Virus record (IMG/VR): IMGVR_UViG_3300043395_001804
Coordinates: 1 to 56,043 of that record
Reading direction: 5' to 3' (one strand)
Source of the DNA: a virus
DNA length: 56,043 nucleotides
Position numbers and translations under genes: made by a program. The notes beneath the pieces were generated by a model. It had not been told where the DNA came from, searched no databases, and saw nothing but the letters and a program-made list of their open reading frames with translations. Shown here piece by piece: positions 48,495 through 55,253 of the stretch (positions are counted from its first letter, which is position 1; every line of letters starts with the position of its first letter).

Positions 48495-50063
48495 TTACTC
48501 TTCTCCTAGTTCTTCGGATTCGGTACTGGTTCCGTTGCATGGAATCAAGGTCATTGATTGCTTGCTACGGGTTAGAGCTACGTACTCTAGGTTGGACTCT
48601 TGCATTCGTTCCCATTGCTTCTTAGCCATTGGGTGTGGAAGATTGGAAGTGCCGTAAATGATTGTTCTGTTGTGCTCCAAGCCTTTGCTGGAGTGGATAG
48701 ATGATAGCTTGATTGCTGTCTTGTAGGCAGGATCTTTGGCTGATTCATCTGGCTTCTTGAACTCTTCGTCTAAGAAGTCGTGTACTTCTTTGACTGTACT
48801 GAACTTGCTGTTGTCGTACAGTTCAAGGATACACTCTCTGTAATCCATGAGGACTGCCTTAGCCATTGGACTTGGGCAACGTGTGATTGCTTTGTCCATC
48901 TTGGTATCGAACTGTTGTCGCCATGAACCGTCAAAGCTGCCTTTGAGATTCCAACCAATGAGAGACTTCATTGCTGAAGCGATTCCTTCTGATGCGAAGA
49001 AGACAACCTTTTGATTGCTGATTTCTTTACGCATCCTCAAGAAGTGTCGGATCAGTGGAGCATTGGTACGAGACATAATCAATACTCCGTCTTCGGGTAG
49101 TTGATCGTACTCGATACCATCTGCGTTTAGGATCTCTCCTGGTGGGCAGTCTGGACGATCTTTGATATCGGGTACGATTGCCCTAGCCATATCCAAGTGA
49201 GTGCTTGGGCATCGCCAACAGCAAGTAAGTGGAAGCTGTACTGCCTGAGTCTTTTCCTGGAGAAGAGAAAGAGAATTAGACATCGAGCCGTTGAAGGCAT
49301 AGATAGCTTGCCTGTCATCACCTACTGCGATGATGCGATTACCCCATTGAAGGGCAAGAGCCATGCGTAGTGGGTTGGTGTCCTGTGCTTCGTCAACGAA
49401 TAGATTGTCAACTGAGCCAGCACCCCATCCATTGATGTAGGGTAGCCAGAGCATCATATCGAAGTTGTAGTTGAATCCAGTACCATACTTGCCTTTGGTA
49501 CGTTCAGCACAGAGTTGGAGTACTCGTACTGCGTGTTCTACTACTTCTTCAACAGTGCATTCCATTTCGAGTCTGCCATACTCAGCATCACGCAGAATGG
49601 TCAAGGCATCGTCAAGGCTAATGTCTGGCTTGGCTGCCATAGTCATGAGCCATGAGACTGCTTTCTCGATACTGGATTGCAGTTTGTACTCGTTGGCTTG
49701 GGTTGGCTTGTTGCCACGGAATGCAACGGTTTGGATACGTTCACGCATACCGAAACCGCCTTTGTCCATCCATGAGCCTTTGGGCATAAGAGCCATACCG
49801 AACTTATGGAAGGTGCTGGCTTGACGGCCTGAGCCAAGACGTTCTGCCATTTCCTCTGCTGGTGCTTTGTTGAAGCATAGGATAACGCTGTCACGTGGAG
49901 CAATGGCTTCAATGGTGCTGGACTTGCCAGTACCGGCACGAGCTACGACGATGATATTGTTGTCGGTGCTTAGAGCATCCTTGATTGCGGATTGCTCTGC
50001 TGTCAAAGTGTGTCCGGTCTTCTTGGCCTTGGTTACGGTCTTGGTTGCTTTGCGAACTGGCAT
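48495..50063 (-). CDS. UvrD/PcrA-like SF1 helicase
   Basis: 522 aa. Motif I VVARAGTGKSSTI, motif II FVDEAQDTNP, motif III GDDRQAIYAFNGS, motif V IHSSKGLEHNRTII and motif VI LEYVALTRSKQS are all present in order. This is a complete short superfamily 1A helicase for replication or repair. A Lys-rich N-terminus (KATKTVTKAKKTG) precedes the core. A copy of the purine motif lies on the codons LSLLQEK between motifs III and IV. Confidence 0.9.
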   Translation of the reverse strand: MPVRKATKTVTKAKKTGHTLTAEQSAIKDALSTDNNIIVVARAGTGKSSTIEAIAPRDSVILCFNKAPAEEMAERLGSGRQASTFHKFGMALMPKGSWMDKGGFGMRERIQTVAFRGNKPTQANEYKLQSSIEKAVSWLMTMAAKPDISLDDALTILRDAEYGRLEMECTVEEVVEHAVRVLQLCAERTKGKYGTGFNYNFDMMLWLPYINGWGAGSVDNLFVDEAQDTNPLRMALALQWGNRIIAVGDDRQAIYAFNGSMSNSLSLLQEKTQAVQLPLTCCWRCPSTHLDMARAIVPDIKDRPDCPPGEILNADGIEYDQLPEDGVLIMSRTNAPLIRHFLRMRKEISNQKVVFFASEGIASAMKSLIGWNLKGSFDGSWRQQFDTKMDKAITRCPSPMAKAVLMDYRECILELYDNSKFSTVKEVHDFLDEEFKKPDESAKDPAYKTAIKLSSIHSSKGLEHNRTIIYGTSNLPHPMAKKQWERMQESNLEYVALTRSKQSMTLIPCNGTSTESEELGEE

Positions 50064-50091
50064 TGTGACTTCTCCTGAAGTAGATAGATGA

Positions 50092-50526
50092 TTAAACGGG
50101 CCATACGTAGTCAGGTTTGTTTAGGGGAACTGGCCCCCAATTGTACTGACTGTAAAACTCTGGGTATTTGAATAACAGGTTTTGTTGGTGTGAGTAACAC
50201 ACTCTTGATAACAGGTCTTTGTCATCGAACCAAGGTGGAAGTATGACGTTGCCACGTGCATCTTCGATGATTGCTTTGAAGTATTTAATAAGTGGTTTGG
50301 ATTTGATTGGGTCGATCCAACAATTGCGAAGTAGTTGGCTCATACCGTGTAGGCAGTATTGGGCTAGTGCTGGTTCGTAACCACGAAACATTTTGGATGC
50401 AGGGTGATTAGGCCAGCCACCATTGAGCAATGTCTTGGCTTCTCGCCATATTTGATTGCCCATACGTGACTTGTCCAAGCATCGGATCGACTTAGACAAG
50501 TCTGGGTAAGGTAGGAATACTTGCAT
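50092..50526 (-). CDS. pyrimidine-dimer DNA-glycosylase-like (MSMEG_6728 type)
   Basis: 144 aa. MQVFLPYPDLSKSIRCLDKS, RMGNQIWREAKTLLNGGW and NHPASKMFRGYEPALAQY match the bacterial/phage family related to T4 endonuclease V (F-P-x-x-x-x-SA--LD--RL-KQ---A--I---GW--HPA---W-GY). It would excise UV dimers or other lesions in phage DNA, alongside the neighbouring helicase. Confidence 0.75.
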   Translation of the reverse strand: MQVFLPYPDLSKSIRCLDKSRMGNQIWREAKTLLNGGWPNHPASKMFRGYEPALAQYCLHGMSQLLRNCWIDPIKSKPLIKYFKAIIEDARGNVILPPWFDDKDLLSRVCYSHQQNLLFKYPEFYSQYNWGPVPLNKPDYVWPV

Positions 50527-50819
50527 CAGTCTTTCTCAGGTTGTTTGAGGCTTTCTATCCTAGTAATAGCATCACAAAGCATGTCTCTTTCAAATACAAG
50601 TGTATCGCTTATTGGCCCATAGACTGCTTCAATTGATGGCAGTTTGATTTTGAGCAATCTTTGCACGTGGATACCGTGTAGGCAATTGATTAGAAGTCCC
50701 ATCTTCAAAGAATCAGGAACGTCAAGTTCAATTTGTTTTATCTGTTCTTCAATTGCATTGAAGATGTTTTCTACGGGTTTCCTAAGTTCGTTCATGATAT
50801 GATCTGACATACTTTGCAT
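50526..50819 (-). CDS. hypothetical protein, 97 aa
   Basis: Not recognised. ATG 50819 (MQSMSDHIMNELRKPVENIF) with AGGAG 7 nt upstream; the frame extends further but over the upstream gene. Largely helical (FNAIEEQIKQIELDVPDSLK). Its stop overlaps the following start. Confidence 0.55.
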   Translation of the reverse strand: MQSMSDHIMNELRKPVENIFNAIEEQIKQIELDVPDSLKMGLLINCLHGIHVQRLLKIKLPSIEAVYGPISDTLVFERDMLCDAITRIESLKQPEKD

Positions 50820-50821
50820 TG

Positions 50822-51157
50822 CTATTCTCCTAGCTCGATTGTGTGCATTTTGAAAGTGAAGATGTAGTTGCATCCTGAAAGTCGAATCATGTTAAGATTG
50901 TCGGCTTTCCATTCGATGCCACGTTTTTCTTTCAAGTAATTAAGGTACTGTTCGAGATTGTAAATCATTGTCAGTTCTTCTTTGAGAAGAGTTGTAACAT
51001 ACTTGGTTCTTTTGAATGGTGGTTTGAAGTCTGCTGGAGCGTCTTGATGGTATGAGAATGTTTTGAGACATTCACTCTTACCGTTATCAACCAATGCGAA
51101 CTGGATACGTGATCCTCTAACATTGGCTGGTGGTAGGTACTTGGTGGTGATGTACAT
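50822..51157 (-). CDS. hypothetical protein, 111 aa
   Basis: Not recognised. From ATG 51157 (MYITTKYLPPANVRGSRIQF), a start common to a small phage family (Y-x-x-K-Y-x-x-P-T---GSRI-A). Contains KGxxxxC-like ECLKTFSYHQDAP. Function unknown. Confidence 0.55.
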   Translation of the reverse strand: MYITTKYLPPANVRGSRIQFALVDNGKSECLKTFSYHQDAPADFKPPFKRTKYVTTLLKEELTMIYNLEQYLNYLKEKRGIEWKADNLNMIRLSGCNYIFTFKMHTIELGE

Positions 51158-51159
51158 GA

Positions 51160-51711
51160 TTAGGCTTTCCAAAGGTTAGAGTCTGGGAACTTTTCTTTAG
51201 CGTGTTGTAGCGAGTAGTACACTACTTCTTGATTGGTTTGATCGTATCCATGAACTATTTGCTTATCTAAGCAATAGTAGTAGGTATCGTGAAGATAGTC
51301 TTTGAAGTTTGAATCGTTGTATCTTCTGCGATGTGAATTGTCGTTGAACCTTCCAGTTTTGAGATCGATATGAATTCCGGTGTAAGACAAGAAAGTTGGA
51401 GTAGCGATTACTTTCCAGTCACAAGACCAACCATCATAGAAACCATCTTCGTTCATGTGATGGAAGTCAAAGGTCAGTATGATCTTGTCTGGTTGAGACT
51501 TGTCTAAGTCGATCTTGGTTCCTGAGTCGATGCCTGAGCCACGTGGTAGGAATGACTCAAGCTGCTGTACTCTGTCAGACTTGCCGTTCTGTTTGTAGCA
51601 ATGCAACGCTTCTGCAATTGCATTGACAAGAGATAGTGAACGGCCTAGTACGATTACTGGTTGCTGTGTTTGCACGATTTGTTTTCCTTCATGAAGAATT
51701 TTGTCATCCAA
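51160..51711 (-). CDS. hypothetical protein, 183 aa
   Basis: Not recognised. Beta-rich (PDKIILTFDFHHMNEDGFYD, WKVIATPTFLSYTGIHIDL). The ATG at 51711 lacks a ribosome-binding site; a GTG at 51675 with AAGGA upstream is a better start and would reduce overlap with the next gene. Confidence 0.55.
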   Translation of the reverse strand: MDDKILHEGKQIVQTQQPVIVLGRSLSLVNAIAEALHCYKQNGKSDRVQQLESFLPRGSGIDSGTKIDLDKSQPDKIILTFDFHHMNEDGFYDGWSCDWKVIATPTFLSYTGIHIDLKTGRFNDNSHRRRYNDSNFKDYLHDTYYYCLDKQIVHGYDQTNQEVVYYSLQHAKEKFPDSNLWKA

Positions 51712-51863
51712 GTACGGACTCGGTTATGTCGATCTGGAAGATTCCAATATACGTCCCATGTTTTTTCTTTTGTTGATTGTTTGTAATTCAAGTCTCTTGG
51801 GTTGTCACTCAGAAAATTCAAAAACATGCGTTTCCTAATTTTCAATGCTTGGCGACGTTTCAT
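51654..51863 (-). CDS. small basic protein, 69 aa
   Basis: Not recognised. MKRRQALKIRKRMFLNFLSD, then Trp/Tyr/Lys-rich. Strong positive charge suggests nucleic-acid binding. Confidence 0.5.
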   Translation of the reverse strand: MKRRQALKIRKRMFLNFLSDNPRDLNYKQSTKEKTWDVYWNLPDRHNRVRTWMTKFFMKENKSCKHSNQ

Positions 51864-51879
51864 TTAGAGTATCCTTTGA

Positions 51880-52227
51880 CTAAACGTATTGGAACTGAGA
51901 AGTGGGCTGTTCTACTTGACCTGGTTCGGCAAGTGGATAGCGATTTAGGAACTGCATCAAGGCTCTCTTGGATTGAACCTTGGAAGTGCCATAAGCGATG
52001 ATGTAGTTGCTGTCTCTGTCAGTCTTGTTGAAGTAACAACGAATCAGAACTCCGTCAATTGATGTTGATGGTGGAGCGTTGTGATTCCATTCATCATAGT
52101 TGAGTTTGACTACCATTGTTTTTGCGTTTACGTTCTCAGTCAAACATTTGTGCTGACTGATTCTGCGTAGTGGGTTCTGCTCTGCTTCGATACGGCAAGC
52201 AATGTAGACTTGCATAAGCAATGCCAT
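51880..52227 (-). CDS. hypothetical protein, 115 aa
   Basis: Not recognised. MALLMQVYIACRIEAEQNPL then a beta domain (GVLIRCYFNKTDRDSNYIIA). First gene after the promoter at 52364-52392 and probably the start of the early leftward accessory operon. A start at the second Met is possible. Confidence 0.55.
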   Translation of the reverse strand: MALLMQVYIACRIEAEQNPLRRISQHKCLTENVNAKTMVVKLNYDEWNHNAPPSTSIDGVLIRCYFNKTDRDSNYIIAYGTSKVQSKRALMQFLNRYPLAEPGQVEQPTSQFQYV

Positions 52228-52573
52228 AACTAAAATCCTTTATGTTTGCTAGTTGCAATTGTAATTCGAAACAAGCTTGCAACTATTAAGCTTGCATCGA
52301 TGCGATTCTATTGTTCGCAAAATCGGCACTGTCTCATTTTGAGATTTTTCTGCCGCATGTCTGATTGTATCGTATTTATCGGATACTTGCAAGTATATCT
52401 TAACTAAAATCGGAAAAAATTTTTTGCCGATAGAATCGGATTCCCAGTAGAAGAGGAACCGCACGCGACGGGCGTACACACACCCACCCCCGCCTATACA
52501 TATATGTACGTGCGTAGATATTACGTAGATACGTAGTAGGCTCGCTTGAGCGTTCAACCGGATGGTATATGTC
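52228..52573. other. gene-free promoter and leader region
   Basis: No gene. Holds the promoter at 52364-52392, an imperfect CTTGANNNNTCAAC palindrome (52545-52558) and a CA/CCCC-rich stretch (~52476-52494). A long open frame here has no family signal and is not called. Confidence 0.5.
52364..52392 (-). promoter_or_regulatory. sigma70-like promoter, TTGCAA-17-TACAAT
   Basis: On the minus strand TTGCAA (52387-52392) and TACAAT (52364-52369) spaced by 17 nt. Very similar to the promoter at 5233-5261. It would start the leftward accessory operon beginning at 52227. Confidence 0.65.
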
Positions 52574-52593
52574 TATGCAATGTAGAATTTATT
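52574..52593. repeat. intergenic TGCAATG element, copy 9
   Basis: TGCAATGTAGAATTTATTG in the non-coding region between the tRNAs and the accessory operon, followed by a hairpin GTGCTTG/CAAGCAC. Confidence 0.75.
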
Positions 52594-52651
52594 GTGCTTG
52601 AGCGAACAAGCACTATATTTCTCTGGAGAGAGAAGAAAAGAAAAGAAAAGA

Positions 52652-52718
52652 ACCTAGATCAATATGCTTTCGCGTTCTACCGTTGTCCGTCCCATTACTA
52701 CGGCATACTGATCTAGGT
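52652..52718 (-). ncRNA. long stem-loop RNA next to the tRNAs
   Basis: ACCTAGATCA pairs with TGATCTAGGT and the helix continues with GTATGC/GCATAT (one mismatch), giving ~15 bp, with a 35-nt internal part. It lies 6 nt from tRNA-Arg. It does not fold as a tRNA (no T arm). May be a processing signal or a small RNA. Confidence 0.45.
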
Positions 52719-52723
52719 CTTAG

Positions 52724-52797
52724 CTTGCCTGACCGGAGTTGAACCGGCAACTACACTTTAGAAGGGTGTTGCTTTTCCTGGATTAAGCTACAGGCAA
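52724..52797 (-). tRNA. tRNA-Arg (TCT)
   Basis: 74 nt. Acceptor TTGCCTG/CAGGCAA, D arm GCTT/AAGC, anticodon arm ACACC-CTTCTAA-AGTGT (U33, anticodon TCT at 52760-52762), T arm GCCGG-TTCAACT-CCGGT, discriminator G, no encoded CCA. The lowest anticodon-stem pair is a C-A mismatch. Decodes AGA (and AGG), codons that the phage uses. Confidence 0.8.
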
Positions 52798-52805
52798 GGT
52801 TAAGA

Positions 52806-52892
52806 GGATCGGCCAGGAATTATCATTAACCTGGAAGCTCTCTGATGGGTCATGACTCCCAAAAGGAACACTTAGCCGTTAGACACCGATCC
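52806..52892 (-). tRNA. tRNA-like gene, anticodon uncertain
   Basis: 87 nt with a perfect 7-bp acceptor GGATCGG/CCGATCC and T stem CCAGG/CCTGG. The T loop is 12 nt instead of 7, and no standard D and anticodon arms can be drawn. TGGG/CCCA could be an anticodon stem with an 8-nt loop AGTCATGA. Either a degenerate or an atypical tRNA. Confidence 0.4.
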
Positions 52893-52894
52893 AA

Positions 52895-52949
52895 AGAGTA
52901 GTGTGGGATTCGAACCCACCATGAACTAAGTCACCGGCCTGTCTACTCT
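52895..52949 (-). ncRNA. tRNA-like minihelix (acceptor + T arm)
   Basis: Acceptor AGAGTAG/CTACTCT (7 bp) and a canonical T arm GTGGG-TTCGAAT-CCCAC. Only 23 nt remain for D and anticodon arms, too few for a normal tRNA. Same kind of shortened tRNA as at 43806-43848. Just upstream is a GTAACTA/TAGTTAC hairpin. Confidence 0.45.
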
Positions 52950-52980
52950 CGTAACTAAAGTAGTTACCACTTGACAAAGA

Positions 52981-53460
52981 TTAGTCGCACAAGATTGTAG
53001 CGAACCAACCGTAGGTACGTAGGCTACGATTGTAACCATACTGAACTGATTGTTCGCGTCTAGGTCGGTTTGAGTAACAGCACCTACGCAATGCGTCTTC
53101 TGGAGAGACAGAAGAGAAGCCTACTCCTTCATATCGAGCACCACCAAGGGAGCCTCCTACGTGACGCATAACGCCTTGGGCTACTTGTTGTGTAGTCTTT
53201 AGTGCGGCTACTCCTGTACTTCGAACTGGTTGAACTTCTTGGAAGTACTGGACTACGTTTTGCGTAGGCTGTACTACCACTTCACTTACCACAGTTCGTA
53301 CTGGTGTGAAGCTTGGTACTGGATCGCTGAAAGTTGGTGCCGATTCGACTAGCATTGGTGCTGATTTGTAGCATCGACCTGTTGTGCATTGTTGTGCGAA
53401 ACTGGTAATGCTTAATAGTACTGTGATAAGTACTGCAACGATGATGGTTGGAAACTTCAT
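52981..53460 (-). CDS. secreted Cys-containing protein
   Basis: 159 aa. Signal peptide MKFPTIIVAVLITVLLSITS, cut near FAQ. The C-terminal motif YEGVGFSSVSPEDALRRCCY followed by a basic stretch and YGWFATILCD resembles short exported proteins that I associate with Planctomycetes (GVGFS--S---AIR-CCY...RGW-A). If so it points to the host or to a host-derived gene. A purine motif lies on the codons FSSVSPED. Confidence 0.6.
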   Translation of the reverse strand: MKFPTIIVAVLITVLLSITSFAQQCTTGRCYKSAPMLVESAPTFSDPVPSFTPVRTVVSEVVVQPTQNVVQYFQEVQPVRSTGVAALKTTQQVAQGVMRHVGGSLGGARYEGVGFSSVSPEDALRRCCYSNRPRREQSVQYGYNRSLRTYGWFATILCD

Positions 53461-53525
53461 GCTAAACTCTCCCTGGAGGATGAAAAGATAAACGGTACTA
53501 ACGGTTTGAACTACTGTGCGGTGTC

Positions 53526-53954
53526 TTATGGGTAGTTACGATCTTCGTCGTCTTCAAGTTCGATCATCGCATCGGTATCTTGCATAGGTTCTTCGGTTTG
53601 ATCGTCACCGAAGACTGGTACGTTGTTGTCGTTTTGTGCTGTGAAGAATTGATCGTACAATGATCCTGCTTGCTTCAGAATGATCTGCTTCAGCATTGGA
53701 TCAACTACAACGTCTGGGCCTGGAAGATCGATTGGTTGAATGTACTTGTCGTACATATCGCTTACCAATTTCAGTACGTCCTCTTTCTTGACGTTCTTGA
53801 GGTCGCTGTTCTTGATAGCTTCTTTGACTACATCAAGAAACCATTCTTTGATCCGTTCAACTGTTTTGTTGACGCTACCTTGAGATACACTCAAGTGTTT
53901 GTCCATGAACTCTTGCATCGAGTTCAGGTCTTGATTTTCAAATGCTGCGGTCAT
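53526..53954 (-). CDS. hypothetical acidic helical protein, 142 aa
   Basis: Not recognised. Helical (LNSMQEFMDKHLSVSQGSVN, VKEAIKNSDLKNVKKEDVLK) with an acidic C-terminus (DAMIELEDDEDRNYP). Followed on the minus strand by a spacer with a purine-motif copy before the secreted-protein gene. Confidence 0.55.
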   Translation of the reverse strand: MTAAFENQDLNSMQEFMDKHLSVSQGSVNKTVERIKEWFLDVVKEAIKNSDLKNVKKEDVLKLVSDMYDKYIQPIDLPGPDVVVDPMLKQIILKQAGSLYDQFFTAQNDNNVPVFGDDQTEEPMQDTDAMIELEDDEDRNYP

Positions 53955-53992
53955 TGTAGCAGTCCTTGTAACTAAGGGATAGATGGTATATG

Positions 53993-54047
53993 AAAAACCC
54001 CTTCAGCATCTAGTCGTGTGTCCGTTTAGACTTGTATGCTGAAGGGG
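53993..54047 (-). terminator. intrinsic terminator, 12-bp stem
   Basis: CCCCTTCAGCAT (53998-54009) pairs with ATGCTGAAGGGG (54036-54047), with an inner AGTC/GACT; followed leftward by five T. Ends the histone-like gene cluster. Confidence 0.85.
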
Positions 54048-54055
54048 TAGTGTTA

Positions 54056-54075
54056 CTGCAAAGCAGAATTTATTA
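54056..54075. repeat. TGCAATG-type element, copy 10 (diverged)
   Basis: TGCAAAGCAGAATTTATTA; its TTA is the stop codon of the basic protein gene at 54073. Confidence 0.6.
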
Positions 54076-54459
54076 AGCCAAAGCTGGCTCAAGTTCTTGG
54101 GACTTTTGAGCCTTCTTCTTTGCAGGCTTCGCGGTCTTCTTCGAAGTAGCCTTACTTGCCTTGGCTTGCTTTGCTGGTTTGGCTTGCTTGGTGTCTTCAG
54201 AAGACTTTGAACGATCTCGCCCAAACTTGCTGAACTTGAATTCAGGATTGGACTTGGTGAACTTCTCAACGAGTGCGGTTGCTTCGGTCTTCAAGGCTTT
54301 GGCTAGTGGGCCTTTACCTTCCCAGGCCAAAGCAATCAGGGTAGCCATTGCTGACTCTTGCAGGGTATCGCCTTGAAGCTTGACTGCTTGAACTGGAATA
54401 TGGCTTCCATTGATGAACTTACGTGCCTTTGGGTGTCCGAATGGTTTGGTAACGATCAT
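54073..54459 (-). CDS. basic protein with Lys/Ala-rich tail
   Basis: 128 aa from ATG 54459 (MIVTKPFGHPKARKFINGSH). A compact N-terminal domain (TLQESAMATLIALAWEGKGP) is followed by a Lys/Ala/Ser tail (AKQAKASKATSKKTAKPAKK) like histone H1 or AlgP repeats. Likely DNA condensing or regulatory. Next to two further basic genes. Confidence 0.6.
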   Translation of the reverse strand: MIVTKPFGHPKARKFINGSHIPVQAVKLQGDTLQESAMATLIALAWEGKGPLAKALKTEATALVEKFTKSNPEFKFSKFGRDRSKSSEDTKQAKPAKQAKASKATSKKTAKPAKKKAQKSQELEPALA

Positions 54460-54463
54460 GGTG

Positions 54464-54703
54464 TTACGGTGTTCTCCTTTTTGCTTGGAACATAGTGTTG
54501 GTCTTACCTCTGCCTGTGTTGATCGCAATGTCTTTCTTGGCGTACTTCGTGTTACGTGCTACTGCTCCCTTGCTGGCAATCTCGGATCGGCGTTGTGCTG
54601 AGAGCTTCTTAGCTCTTGCTGGCCCACCCTTCTTACCACCTGATGAACCAAGAATTGCTGCGGCCTTGTTCATGGCTTTGGTCTGTAACGGTTTTTTTGC
54701 CAT
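54464..54703 (-). CDS. small basic Gly/Lys/Ala protein (KGGPARAKKLS type)
   Basis: 79 aa. GGKKGGPARAKKLSAQRRSE and IASKGAVARNTKYAKK resemble plasmid and phage proteins with the 'GG-KGG-ARA--LSP-RR-EIA-KAA' signature. Basic and probably DNA-associated. Confidence 0.65.
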   Translation of the reverse strand: MAKKPLQTKAMNKAAAILGSSGGKKGGPARAKKLSAQRRSEIASKGAVARNTKYAKKDIAINTGRGKTNTMFQAKRRTP

Positions 54704-54726
54704 TTTACTACTCCGTAAATGGATTG

Positions 54727-55242
54727 TTATTTCTTACGTCTTGAAGAGTTTGTTCGGTTGGACTGTCCTTCCGATTGTCCCTTCTGTTTCGCTCGCCATG
54801 CTCGCTTACGTATGGCTGCCGGTGTCTGACTATACTCTCTCGGTTTGGATTTGGCAACTGACTTTTTACTACCAGTTGATGAATTCTTGGATTTTTTTGT
54901 TGTGGTCTTTTTTGGGCCTTTACTACCGAACAATGAACGGCCTTTCTTTGACTTGCTTACGTTTACTATCTTTGGGCCTTGATTGATCTTAACTGCTTTC
55001 GCTCGGCTTGCTGGCTTCTTAACTCGGCGGCCTCTGATACGTTGTATCTCTTTCTGGTCGCGGCCTTGTTTCTTTGCTTGCTCTGCTTGTAACTCTCTAG
55101 CTGATTTGCTTTCTTGCTCTTGAGCTAGTTGTCGATTAGTTTCTTTTATGCCTTTGCCTTTCTTCTTGGTCTTACCTTTTCGACCTTTAGCATTGTAGCC
55201 TTTAGCTACGTCTAGCTTTACACGTACATTTGAAGTTGCCAT
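54727..55242 (-). CDS. highly basic histone-like protein
   Basis: 171 aa, dominated by Lys, Arg, Ser, Gln (KGRKGKTKKKGKGIKETNRQ; KSKNSSTGSKKSVAKSKPRE). Low complexity with no fold evident except a helix (AAIRKRAWRAKQKG). Likely binds phage or host DNA. Third member of a basic-protein cluster. Confidence 0.6.
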   Translation of the reverse strand: MATSNVRVKLDVAKGYNAKGRKGKTKKKGKGIKETNRQLAQEQESKSARELQAEQAKKQGRDQKEIQRIRGRRVKKPASRAKAVKINQGPKIVNVSKSKKGRSLFGSKGPKKTTTKKSKNSSTGSKKSVAKSKPREYSQTPAAIRKRAWRAKQKGQSEGQSNRTNSSRRKK

Positions 55243-55253
55243 TTAGTTAGCTC

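Noticed and set aside
52249-52557. 102-aa frame in the 52.2-52.6 kb region
   Set aside because: Cys/His/Tyr-scattered translation covering a promoter and simple repeats; no ribosome-binding site and no protein-like pattern.
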